Origin: Novispirillum itersonii
Lineage (GTDB): Bacteria > Pseudomonadota > Alphaproteobacteria > Rhodospirillales > Rhodospirillaceae
Direction of reading: 5' to 3'
Assembly (NCBI RefSeq): GCF_014205675.1
Contig: NZ_JACIIX010000013.1
Coordinates: 62,001 to 126,000, forward strand
Length of the DNA: 64,000 nucleotides
Positions 17,411 to 25,140 of this stretch are shown here, one piece after another; position 1 is the stretch's first letter, and each line of letters opens with the position of its first letter. The translations under genes and the position numbers were made by a program. A model generated the notes under the pieces. That model did not search any database. It was not told the DNA's origin and was given only the letters and a program-made list of their open reading frames with translations.

Positions 17411-18175
17411 TCAGTTCTCGAACACAATCTGCACCCAGTCACTGGCCCAGCGCGATGCGCCGAAGCTGACCGGACGGCCGTTTTCGTCCACATCCAGACC
17501 TTCTGTCACCAGAACCGGGCGGTTGCGCGGCTGACGCAGGTGGTCGGCATCGGCCTGCGATGGCAGGCGGGCAATCACCCGGGTGCTTTTGCGGGTGTAG
17601 TCACGCACGCCGCAGCGCTGCAACGCCTCGGTGATCGATTCACACTCGCGCAGCACGTCCTCAATGCCGGGAAAGCGCACGGCGGAGAAATAGGTTTCCG
17701 ATACATTGATCGGCCGCCCGTCGGCATAGGACACCTTGGCACAGCAGATCACCGGGTCGCCTTCGCGCAGGCCCAGCGCCTTCGCCACTTTCTCTGAAGC
17801 GCCTTCCATCTCCACGAACAGGAACTTTCCGTCGGTGCTGCGGTTCTGGCGGCGCAGGTTTTCGGTGAAGCGGGTGCGCTTGGTCACCATGTAATCAATG
17901 ACATGCTCATGCACGAAGATGCCGCGCCCCTGCTCCACCCGCAGCAGGCCCTTTTCCTCCATGCCCGCCAGCGCCCGCCGCACGGTGTGGCGGTTAACGT
18001 CAAAGCGTTCGGCAAGCTGGAACTCGGTCGGCAGTTTCTCGCCCGGCGGCCAGACGCCCTGGGCAATTTCCGCCTCCAGCACCTGCTGGATCTGCTTCCA
18101 CAGGGCGACTCCGTTTTCACGGCTGAGGTCGGCCGACAGCGGCAGCGGGGGGACAGACGGGTCAGACGGCGGCAT
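17411..18175 (-). CDS. phnF: GntR/HutC-family regulator PhnF
   Basis: A 254-residue transcription factor. The N-terminal winged helix (about residues 22-90) has VWPPGEKLPTEFQLAERFDV, NRHTVRRALAGMEEKGLLRV and the wing EQGRGIFV. A C-terminal UTRA ligand-binding domain (about 105-250) follows, with EGDPVICCAKVSYADGRP and SETYF. It stands divergent from phnGHIJKLM with a palindrome and promoter in the gap, so repression of the C-P lyase operon, relieved by a phosphonate-related ligand, is the likely job. The call rests on the family plus its position. Confidence 0.9.
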   Translation of the reverse strand: MPPSDPSVPPLPLSADLSRENGVALWKQIQQVLEAEIAQGVWPPGEKLPTEFQLAERFDVNRHTVRRALAGMEEKGLLRVEQGRGIFVHEHVIDYMVTKRTRFTENLRRQNRSTDGKFLFVEMEGASEKVAKALGLREGDPVICCAKVSYADGRPINVSETYFSAVRFPGIEDVLRECESITEALQRCGVRDYTRKSTRVIARLPSQADADHLRQPRNRPVLVTEGLDVDENGRPVSFGASRWASDWVQIVFEN

Positions 18176-18234
18176 TCCATCCTCCTGAAAAAGCGGGGCA
18201 AAGGCAGTGCAACGAAACAGTCACGCAAAGGCGC

Positions 18235-18263
18235 TTGTCCGGCTGCATAACTGCCAATATAAA
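18235..18263 (+). promoter_or_regulatory. sigma-70 promoter for phnG operon
   Basis: TTGTCC (18235-18240) and TATAAA (18258-18263) are separated by exactly 17 bases, a good sigma-70-type promoter. The predicted start of transcription is near 18270, about 125 bases before the phnG start codon. Confidence 0.65.
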
Positions 18264-18277
18264 GAGATTAGTTTAGA

Positions 18278-18287
18278 TGTCTAGACA
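18278..18287. promoter_or_regulatory. probable PhnF operator
   Basis: TGTCTAGACA is a perfect 10-bp palindrome between divergent phnF and phnG, placed about 8-17 bases after the predicted phnG transcription start. GntR/HutC-family dimers bind short palindromes of this type. Its position suits repression of phnG and possibly autoregulation of phnF. Confidence 0.65.
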
Positions 18288-18394
18288 AATTTTTGCGGTT
18301 GTCGCTCCCCACAGACAAATCGGCGACCTGTCCAGAGATCTCCGTCCGTTCTTTCTCGCCCTGTTGCTCCCATCCTGTCCGCCATGGAGTTCCC

Positions 18395-18868
18395 ATGTCC
18401 GCCACCGCCACTCCCCTCTCCGCCGATCAGCAGGCGCGCCAGCGCTGGATCGGCCTTCTGGCCGAAACCCCCTTGCCGGTGCTGGAAGCCGCTGTCACCG
18501 CCCTGCCGCAGCCGCCGCGCTATACCTTCCTGCGCACCCCGGAAACCGGTTCCGCGCTGGTCCGTGCCCGCTCCGGCGGCACCGGCAGCCGCTTCAATCT
18601 GGGGGAAATGACCCTGACCCGCTGCGCCGTGCGCCTCGACAGCGGCCTGACCGGCTTTTCATGGGTGGCCGGGCGTGACCGCCGCCACGCCGAGCTGGCC
18701 GCCGTGTTTGATGCCCTGATGCAGGATCCCGCCCTGTCCGACAGCCTTGACCGCACCCTGATCACCCCGGCGGAACAGCGGCGTGATGCCGCCCGCCACA
18801 GCACCGCCGCCAAGGCGGCGGCGACGCGGGTGGACTTCTTCACGCTGGTGCGGGGAGAAAACGAATGA
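18395..18868 (+). CDS. phnG: C-P lyase core subunit PhnG
   Basis: A 157-residue subunit of the PhnGHIJ core complex, which builds the ribosyl-phosphonate triphosphate and positions it for C-P bond cleavage. The pattern QQARQRWIGLLAETPLPVLE, then TGSRFNLGEMTLTRCAVRL and HAELAAVFDALMQD, is typical of PhnG. The ATG at 18395 is used because GGAG precedes it and upstream in-frame sequence is not PhnG-like. Its stop overlaps the phnH start (ATGA), showing translational coupling. Confidence 0.93.
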   Translation: MSATATPLSADQQARQRWIGLLAETPLPVLEAAVTALPQPPRYTFLRTPETGSALVRARSGGTGSRFNLGEMTLTRCAVRLDSGLTGFSWVAGRDRRHAELAAVFDALMQDPALSDSLDRTLITPAEQRRDAARHSTAAKAAATRVDFFTLVRGENE

Positions 18869-19479
18869 CACTTGCCGCATCCTCCCTCACCCCCGGTTTC
18901 AGCGATGCCGTGCATCAGTCGCAGGCGGTGTTCCGCTGTGCGCTGACGGCCCTCAGCCGCCCCGGCCAGTGGGCCACCGTGCCGCACCTGCCCCCGGCTC
19001 CGGCCCCCTTGTCCGCCGCTGCCGCCGCGATGATCCTGACGCTGGCCGACATGGATACCCCGCTGTGGCTGGACCCGGTGCTGTCCACCCCGGAGGTCAC
19101 CGGCTGGGTCCGTTTCCATACCGGGGCCCCGCTGGTGTCGCTGCCGGAACAGGCCGCCTTCGCGGTGATTGCCGACTGTGCCGCCCTGACGGCGCTGGAC
19201 CGCTTCAGCCTTGGCACCGCCGAGGCCCCGGATCTGGCCGCCACCCTGATTGTGCAGCTGCCGCCGCAGGATGCCACATCCCCGGCCCGCACCCTGACCG
19301 GACCGGGCATTGACGGCAGCCTCAGCCTGACCGTCTCCGGCCTGCCGGACGCATTCTGGGCTGACCGCGAAGCCTTCGCCCCGCTGTTCCCGCAGGGGGT
19401 GGACGTGCTGCTGACCACCCCGGAGGCGGTGTGTGGCCTGCCACGCACCACCCACGCCACCCTTACGGCCGCCGGTTAA
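18865..19479 (+). CDS. phnH: C-P lyase core subunit PhnH
   Basis: A 204-residue subunit of the C-P lyase core. The opening LTPGFSDAVHQSQAVFRCAL and later LDPVLSTPEVTGWVRFHTG, YPEQ-like ALIVQL, and FWADREAFAPLFPQGVDVLL fit the PhnH fold (a PLP-transferase-like fold that lost its cofactor). It overlaps phnG by four bases (ATGA), with GGGGAGAAAACGA upstream as its ribosome site. It ends 12 bases before phnI. Confidence 0.93.
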   Translation: MTLAASSLTPGFSDAVHQSQAVFRCALTALSRPGQWATVPHLPPAPAPLSAAAAAMILTLADMDTPLWLDPVLSTPEVTGWVRFHTGAPLVSLPEQAAFAVIADCAALTALDRFSLGTAEAPDLAATLIVQLPPQDATSPARTLTGPGIDGSLSLTVSGLPDAFWADREAFAPLFPQGVDVLLTTPEAVCGLPRTTHATLTAAG

Positions 19480-19491
19480 GGAGACACACCG

Positions 19492-20604
19492 ATGTATGTA
19501 GCTGTCAAAGGCGGCGAAAAGGCCATCGACACCGCCCACCAGCTTCTGGCCGAACAGCGGCGCGGTGATGCCGCCGTGCCGGAACTGACGCTGGAGCAGA
19601 TCAAAAACCAGATGACGCTGGCGGTTGACCGGGTGATGACCGAAGGGTCCCTCTACGACCGGGATCTGGCGGCACTGGCGATCAAGCAGGCGCGCGGCGA
19701 CCTGATGGAAGCGATTTTCCTGCTGCGCGCCTACCGCACCACCCTGCCGCGTCTGGCGACGACAGAGCCGCTGGACACCGACACCATGCGGATCATCCGG
19801 CGCATTTCCGCCACCTTCAAGGATCTGCCCGGCGGGCAGGTGCTGGGGCCGACCTTCGATTACACCCACCGCCTGCTGGATTTCGCGCTGGCCGCCGAAG
19901 GAGACACCCCGGTGCCGGTGCCCGCCGATGCCGCCCCGCTGGAGGCCTGCCCGCGCGTCACCGCCCTGCTGAATGCCGAAGGGCTGATCGAGCCGGACAC
20001 CGCTGCCGATGATGCCGACCCCGGCGACATCACCCGCGAACCGCCGCTGTACCCGGCGGACCGGGCGGTGCGGTTGCAGACCCTCGCCCGTGCCGATGAA
20101 GGCTGGCTGCTGGCCCTCGGCTATTCCACCCAGCGCGGCTATGCCAAAAGCCACCCCTTCGCCGGGGAAATCCGCATCGGCAGCGTTGATGTGGAGATCA
20201 TCCCCGAAGAACTCGGCTTCCCGGTGCGCATCGGCAGCATCGAGGTTGCCGAATGCGAGATGATCAACCAGTTCAAGGGGTCGAAGACCACGCCGCCGCA
20301 GTTCACCCGTGGCTATGGCCTGACCTTCGGCCACGGTGAGCGCAAGGCGATGTCGATGGCGCTGGTTGACCGGGCCCTGCGCGCCCGGGAGCTGGGCGAG
20401 GATATCACCGCCCCGGCGCAGGATGAGGAATTCGTCCTCAGCCATGGCGACACCGTCGAATCCTCCGGCTTCACCCAGCACCTGAAGCTGCCGCACTACG
20501 TTGACTTCCAGTCCGAACTGGTGGCGGTGCGCGCCCTGCGTGCCGAATACGAAGCCCGCCGCCGCGCCGCCCAAAACGGCGAACAGGAGAGCCGCAATGA
20601 CTGA
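19492..20604 (+). CDS. phnI: C-P lyase core subunit PhnI
   Basis: A 370-residue protein beginning MYVAVKGGEKAIDTAHQLLA, the usual PhnI N-terminus. With PhnG, PhnH and PhnL it makes the methylphosphonate ribosyl triphosphate intermediate; PhnI alone has nucleosidase activity in the characterised enzyme. Conserved parts include ALAIKQARGDLMEAIFLLRAYRTTLPR, FTRGYGLTFGHGERKAMSMALVDRAL and the C-terminal SSGFTQHLKLPHYVDFQSEL. AAGGAGA precedes the ATG. The 3' end overlaps phnJ by eight bases. Length normal. Confidence 0.96.
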   Translation: MYVAVKGGEKAIDTAHQLLAEQRRGDAAVPELTLEQIKNQMTLAVDRVMTEGSLYDRDLAALAIKQARGDLMEAIFLLRAYRTTLPRLATTEPLDTDTMRIIRRISATFKDLPGGQVLGPTFDYTHRLLDFALAAEGDTPVPVPADAAPLEACPRVTALLNAEGLIEPDTAADDADPGDITREPPLYPADRAVRLQTLARADEGWLLALGYSTQRGYAKSHPFAGEIRIGSVDVEIIPEELGFPVRIGSIEVAECEMINQFKGSKTTPPQFTRGYGLTFGHGERKAMSMALVDRALRARELGEDITAPAQDEEFVLSHGDTVESSGFTQHLKLPHYVDFQSELVAVRALRAEYEARRRAAQNGEQESRND

Positions 20605-21490
20605 TACCGGCTACAACTACGCCTACCTTGATGAACAGACCAAGCGGATGATCCGCCGCGCCATCCTGAAGGCGGTGGCAATCCCCGGGTATCAGGTGCC
20701 GTTTGCCGGGCGCGAGATGCCGCTGCCCTACGGCTGGGGCACCGGCGGCATTCAGGTCACCGCCGCCATCATCGGGCAGGACGATACCCTGAAGGTGATC
20801 GATCAGGGCGCCGATGACACCACCAATGCCGTGTCGATCCGCCGCTTTTTCGCCCGCACCGCCGCCGTGAAGACCACGGAAAAGACGGTGGAGGCCACGG
20901 TGATCCAGACCCGCCACCGCATCCCGGAAACGGCGCTGACCGAAAACCAGATCATGGTCTATCAGGTGCCGATCCCGGAGCCGCTGCGCTGGATGGAACC
21001 GCGTGAGACCGAGACCCGCAAGATGCACGCCCTTCAGGAATACGGGGTGATGCACGTCAAGCTGTACGAGGATATCGCCCGCTTCGGCCATATCGCCACC
21101 ACCTATGACTACCCGGTGATGGTCAACGACCGCTACCTGATGGCCCCGTCGCCGATCCCCAAGTTTGACAATCCCAAACTGAACAACAGCCCGGCGCTGC
21201 AACTGTTCGGGGCCGGGCGGGAAAAGCGCATCTACGCCGTACCGCCTTATACCCCGGTCAAAAGCCTCGATTTCACCGATCACCCGTTCGAGGTCCAGCG
21301 CTGGGATGACTGCTGCGCCCTGTGCGGGGCCACCGACAGCTTCCTCGATGAAGTCATCACCGACGATAAGGGCGGGCGGATGTACGTCTGTTCCGACAGC
21401 GATTACTGCGGCGACCGCCGCGCCGCCGGGCATGTCGGCCCGCAGGGCGTGGATGCCGACGCCTATCAGCGCGCCACCGCCGCCGAATAA
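20597..21490 (+). CDS. phnJ: radical-SAM C-P lyase PhnJ
   Basis: A 297-residue enzyme that breaks the carbon-phosphorus bond by radical chemistry, releasing the hydrocarbon and leaving ribosyl 1,2-cyclic phosphate 5-phosphate. The unusual cluster motif is intact: CALC, 21 residues, then C, five residues (SDSDY), then C followed by GDRRAAGH. The first three cysteines match the iron-sulfur ligands of the characterised enzyme and the last the catalytic thiyl cysteine. The N-terminus is TGYNYAYLDEQTKRMIRR. The ATG at 20597 lies inside the end of phnI. Full length, with no missing key residue. Confidence 0.97.
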   Translation: MTDTGYNYAYLDEQTKRMIRRAILKAVAIPGYQVPFAGREMPLPYGWGTGGIQVTAAIIGQDDTLKVIDQGADDTTNAVSIRRFFARTAAVKTTEKTVEATVIQTRHRIPETALTENQIMVYQVPIPEPLRWMEPRETETRKMHALQEYGVMHVKLYEDIARFGHIATTYDYPVMVNDRYLMAPSPIPKFDNPKLNNSPALQLFGAGREKRIYAVPPYTPVKSLDFTDHPFEVQRWDDCCALCGATDSFLDEVITDDKGGRMYVCSDSDYCGDRRAAGHVGPQGVDADAYQRATAAE

Positions 21491-21501
21491 GGATCATGAT
21501 C

Positions 21502-22287
21502 ATGACCATGACCCCTCCCGCCCCGCTGCTGCGGGTTGAAGGGCTGACCCACTACTACGGCAGCCGCCTTGGCTGCGGCGATGTGTCGTTTGATCTCTAC
21601 CCCGGCGAGGTGCTGGGCATTGTCGGGGAGTCCGGTTCCGGCAAGTCCACCCTGCTGTCGTGCCTGTCGGCCCGGCAGGAGCCCGGCGGCGGCCGGGTGC
21701 TGTACCAAAGCCGCCATGACGGCGAGATCGACCTGTACAGTGTCTCCGAGCCGCGCCGCCGCCTGCTGATGCGCACCGAATGGGGCATTGTCCACCAGAA
21801 CCCCCGTGACGGCCTGCGGATGACCGTTTCCGCCGGGGCCAACATCGGCGAACGGCTGATGGCGGTCGGGGCGCGCCATTACGGCGAGATCCGCGATCAG
21901 GCCATCGACTGGCTGGGCCGGGTGGAAATCAGCGATGACCGCACCGATGACCTGCCGCGCACCTTCTCCGGCGGCATGCAGCAGCGGTTGCAGATTGCCC
22001 GCAATCTGGTGACCCAGCCGCGTCTGGTGTTCATGGATGAACCGACCGGCGGCCTTGACGTTTCCGTGCAGGCCCGCCTGCTGGATCTGCTGCGCGGGCT
22101 GGTCAGCAGCCTTGGCCTGTCGGTGATCATCGTCACCCACGATCTGGCCGTCGCCCGCCTGCTGGCCCACCGCCTGATGGTGATGAAGGAAGGCCGGGTG
22201 GTGGAAAGCGGCCTGACCGATCAGGTGCTGGATGACCCGCACCACCCCTATACCCAGCTTCTGGTCTCCTCGGTGTTGCAGGTGTGA
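21502..22287 (+). CDS. phnK: C-P lyase complex ABC-type protein PhnK
   Basis: A 261-residue ATPase-like protein that docks on the PhnGHIJ core. Walker [11 protein letters not shown]-loop [12 protein letters not shown], signature [14 protein letters not shown] and Walker [13 protein letters not shown] are complete. The QNPRDGLRM segment is typical of PhnK. Three ATGs are near the start (21496, 21502, 21508); 21502 is chosen because AAGGA (21489-21493) lies eight bases before it, against two bases for 21496. Its stop overlaps the phnL start. Confidence 0.93.
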   Translation: MTMTPPAPLLRVEGLTHYYGSRLGCGDVSFDLYPGEVLGIVGESGSGKSTLLSCLSARQEPGGGRVLYQSRHDGEIDLYSVSEPRRRLLMRTEWGIVHQNPRDGLRMTVSAGANIGERLMAVGARHYGEIRDQAIDWLGRVEISDDRTDDLPRTFSGGMQQRLQIARNLVTQPRLVFMDEPTGGLDVSVQARLLDLLRGLVSSLGLSVIIVTHDLAVARLLAHRLMVMKEGRVVESGLTDQVLDDPHHPYTQLLVSSVLQV

Positions 22288-23012
22288 TGATGACAAGCCA
22301 AACCAACGCCCCCCTCCCCGCCGTTGCCGTGCGCAACCTTGAGAAAACCTTCGTCCTGCACACGCAGGGCGGGGCCCGCCTGCCGGTGTTTGCCGGGCTG
22401 ACGCTGGATGTCTTTCCCGGCGAATGCGTCGCCCTGCACGGGCCGTCCGGGGCCGGAAAATCCACCCTGCTGCGGTCACTGTATGCCAACTACAAGCCCG
22501 GCTCCGGTCAGGTACTGGTCCGCCATGACGGCGGCACCGTCGATATGGTCAGCGCCACCCCGCACCAGATCCTCGCCGTGCGCCGCCACACCATGGGCTA
22601 TGTCTCGCAGTTCCTGCGCGTCATCCCGCGTGTCAGCACGCTGGACATTGTGGCGGAACCGCTGATCACCCTCGGCACCGCGCCGGAGGAGGCCCGCGAC
22701 CGCGCCCGTGCCCTGCTGACCCGCCTGCGCATTGCCGAACGGCTGTGGTCCCTCGCCCCGGCCACCTTCTCCGGTGGCGAACAGCAGCGCGTTAACATCG
22801 CCCGGGGTTTCAGCGTGCCCTACCCGGTGCTGCTGCTTGACGAACCGACCGCCAGCCTTGACGCTGCCAACCGCGCCACCGTGCTGGAGCTGATCACCGA
22901 AGCCAAGCAGCGCGGGGCCGCCGTGATCGGTATCTTCCACGATGCCGACGCCCGTGCCGCCGTCGCCGACCGGCTGTTTGATGTCCTCCCCGTTCCGTCC
23001 CAGGCTGCTTGA
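22287..23012 (+). CDS. phnL: C-P lyase complex ABC-type protein PhnL
   Basis: A 241-residue ATPase-like protein required with PhnGHI to form the triphosphate intermediate. Seen are Walker [10 protein letters not shown], the PhnL-typical [20 protein letters not shown], signature [15 protein letters not shown] and Walker [13 protein letters not shown]. It starts within the phnK stop (TGATG), with two adjacent ATG codons at 22287 and 22290; the first is taken. It ends 14 bases before the phnM start. Confidence 0.94.
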   Translation: MMTSQTNAPLPAVAVRNLEKTFVLHTQGGARLPVFAGLTLDVFPGECVALHGPSGAGKSTLLRSLYANYKPGSGQVLVRHDGGTVDMVSATPHQILAVRRHTMGYVSQFLRVIPRVSTLDIVAEPLITLGTAPEEARDRARALLTRLRIAERLWSLAPATFSGGEQQRVNIARGFSVPYPVLLLDEPTASLDAANRATVLELITEAKQRGAAVIGIFHDADARAAVADRLFDVLPVPSQAA

Positions 23013-23026
23013 AGAGACTCCCCATC

Positions 23027-24169
23027 ATGAGCGCAGAACTGATCCTGACCAATGCCCGCGTCGTCACCCGCGACGCCGATTTTACCGGCACCGTCGTCGT
23101 GCGGGATGGCCTGATCGCCGAAGTGGCCGACACCCCCAGCGCTGCCCCCGGCGCTGTCGATCTGGGCGGCGACCTGCTGCTGCCCGGCCTGATCGAAATG
23201 CACACCGACAATATGGAAAAGCATTTTGAGCCGCGCCCCGGCGTGCTGTGGCCCAACGCACTGGCCGCCGCCGCCGCCCACGACACCCAGGTGATCGGGG
23301 CCGGCATCACCACCGTCTACGATGCCGTCTCAGTCGGGGAATACCGGGGCCGCGGCATGCGGCGCGAAATCCTCAACCAGTCCCTTGCCGCCGTGCAGCA
23401 CGCCCAGACCAGCGGCATGCTGCGCGCCAACCACCTGTTCCACCTGCGCTGCGAGGTCTCCGACCCCTGCGTGGTTGAGCTGTTCGAGCCCTTCGTCGAT
23501 CACCCGCTGACCAAGCTGGTCTCGGTCATGGACCACACCCCCGGTCAGCGCCAGTGGAGCGACATCTCCAAGTTCGTCCAGTACTACAAGGGTGAAAGCT
23601 GGACCCCGGAGCAGCTGGAAGGCATCCTCGCCCAGTGCCGCGAAGATCAGGACAAGTATTCCAACAAGCACCGCCGCGAGATCGTCGCCCTGTCGCGCCA
23701 GCGTAACCTGCCGCTGGCCAGCCATGACGACGCCACCGAGGCCCATGTTCTGGAATCCCTCGCCGACGGCTGCGTGATCTCGGAATTCCCGATCACCTTC
23801 GAAGCCGCCGAACTGGCCCGCAAACATGGGCAGGGCACCATCATGGGCGGCCCCAACGTCGTGCGCGGCGGCTCCCACTCCGGCAATATTTCCGCCCTTG
23901 ATCTGGCCAAGCGCGGCCTGCTCAACGGCCTGTCATCGGATTATGTGCCCTATTCCCTGCTTCAGTCGGTGATCCTGCTGACCGAAAAGGCCGGAATGGC
24001 CCTGCATGACGCCGTCGCCTGCGTTTCCGCCAACATCGCCGCCATGGTCGGCCTGACCGACCGGGGCAGCATCACCCCCGGCCTGCGCGCCGACCTTGTG
24101 CGCGTCACCGTGCAGGACAACACCCCCCTCGTCCGCCGCGTCTGGCGCGATGGCGCGGTGGTGTATTAA
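23027..24169 (+). CDS. phnM: alpha-D-ribose 1-methylphosphonate 5-triphosphate diphosphatase PhnM
   Basis: A 380-residue amidohydrolase that removes pyrophosphate from the C-P lyase intermediate. Features: N-terminal SAELILTNARVVTRDADF, the metal motif IEMHTDNMEKHFEPRPGV, SVMDHTPGQRQW, LASHDDATEAHV, MGGPNVVRGGSHSGN, DYVPYSLLQSV and GLTDRGSITPGLRADLVRV. The ATG at 23027 starts the canonical N-terminus; a TTG further upstream is not used. It is the last of the phnGHIJKLM set, and a hairpin with a T tract follows. This is the true pathway PhnM; a diverged paralogue lies at 16107-17300. Confidence 0.96.
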   Translation: MSAELILTNARVVTRDADFTGTVVVRDGLIAEVADTPSAAPGAVDLGGDLLLPGLIEMHTDNMEKHFEPRPGVLWPNALAAAAAHDTQVIGAGITTVYDAVSVGEYRGRGMRREILNQSLAAVQHAQTSGMLRANHLFHLRCEVSDPCVVELFEPFVDHPLTKLVSVMDHTPGQRQWSDISKFVQYYKGESWTPEQLEGILAQCREDQDKYSNKHRREIVALSRQRNLPLASHDDATEAHVLESLADGCVISEFPITFEAAELARKHGQGTIMGGPNVVRGGSHSGNISALDLAKRGLLNGLSSDYVPYSLLQSVILLTEKAGMALHDAVACVSANIAAMVGLTDRGSITPGLRADLVRVTVQDNTPLVRRVWRDGAVVY

Positions 24170-24189
24170 GAGAGAAAGGGAAAGGGGAA

Positions 24190-24400
24190 CGCGGGGCTTT
24201 TCCCCACACCCCAGAAGGAGGCCCAGCCTCCTTCACCTCTGTTTTTTGTTTCAACCTGACCGGAGATCGCTTTTCGGTCAGGCCTCCCTCTTTGTTCAGC
24301 GGGCGTTGCCCGCACCCCAAAAAACAACATATCCCCCTCCCCCAACAACGGGATCAAAGGGCCTGAAGGCCCTTTGCGGGGTCACGGGGCAGCGCCCCGT
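24190..24400. repeat. cluster of hairpin elements after phnM
   Basis: The gap 24170-24432 holds no gene but a string of perfect hairpins: AAGGAGGC/GCCTCCTT (24215-24233, followed by a T6 tract and usable as the phnM terminator), CCTGACCG/CGGTCAGG (24255-24282), GCGGGC/GCCCGC (24299-24313), AAAGGGCC/GGCCCTTT (24356-24375) and ACGGGGC/GCCCCGT (24384-24400). The arrangement GCGGGG..CCCC-CACCCC followed by a second hairpin recurs at 49646-49693, suggesting a dispersed intergenic repeat family. Confidence 0.7.
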
Positions 24401-24432
24401 TCTCTTTCTCTCTCCTCAGGACACATCCCACC

Positions 24433-25140
24433 ATGACCGCCCGTTATGCCATCTACTACGCTCCTCCGGCCGGATCGGCGCTGGAACAGACGGCGGCCCG
24501 CTGGCTGGGGCGGGCGGTGGACGGCACGCCGCAGGATCAACCGGAACTGGCCGGACTGACCACAGATGAGACCCGGGCGCTGACGGAAGCCCCGCGCTTC
24601 TACGGCTTTCATGCCACCCTGAAGGCCCCGTTCGCGCTGGCCGACGGCACCGATGAGGATGGATTGCTGAAGGCGGTGGCCGTCCTGATGGCCGATCAGC
24701 CCGCGTTTGCCCTGCCACCGCTGGCGGTGACGCGGCTGGGCGGATTTCTAGCCCTGATCCCGGTGCAACCTTCCGCCCCACTTCAGGCCTTCGCCGGGCG
24801 CTGCGTGACGGAACTGGACCCGTTCCGCTGCCCGGAAACCCCGGAGCAGCAGGCCAAACGCCGCGCCAAGGGCCTGACCCCGGCGGAAGACGCCCATCTC
24901 AGCCGCTGGGGCTATCCCTATGTGCTGGAGACTTTCCGTTTTCACATGACGCTGACCGGGCCGCTGGCTGCCCTTGCAAACGGTCAGGGCGACCGGATCG
25001 CCGCGCTGACGCAGGATCTGACCGCCCTGTTTGCCCCATGCGGACTGGACGCGCTGCGGCTGACGGAGGTTGCCCTGTACCGCCAGCCGGACCGCAGCCA
25101 GCCGTTTACGCTGTGGCGCCGTATGCCCGCAGGCGGATGA
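24433..25140 (+). CDS. DUF1045 phosphonate-locus 2H phosphoesterase
   Basis: A 235-residue protein of the family known as a putative phosphonate-metabolism protein. Two histidine motifs of the 2H phosphoesterase fold are seen: YGFHATLKAPF (about residue 58) and FRFHMTLTGPL (about residue 173). Such enzymes act on cyclic or 2',5'-type phosphates. Because the C-P lyase product is a ribosyl 1,2-cyclic phosphate and no phnP is in this window, it may open that ring; this is an inference. It lies 263 bases after phnM, across the hairpin cluster. Its 3' end overlaps the convergent aminotransferase gene by 35 bases. Confidence 0.85.
   Translation: MTARYAIYYAPPAGSALEQTAARWLGRAVDGTPQDQPELAGLTTDETRALTEAPRFYGFHATLKAPFALADGTDEDGLLKAVAVLMADQPAFALPPLAVTRLGGFLALIPVQPSAPLQAFAGRCVTELDPFRCPETPEQQAKRRAKGLTPAEDAHLSRWGYPYVLETFRFHMTLTGPLAALANGQGDRIAALTQDLTALFAPCGLDALRLTEVALYRQPDRSQPFTLWRRMPAGG

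Noticed and set aside
18520-20574. A 684-residue minus-strand open frame across phnG, phnH and phnI
   Set aside because: It is rich in Gly, Arg, His and Gln as expected of a shadow frame and lies opposite three well-supported C-P lyase genes.
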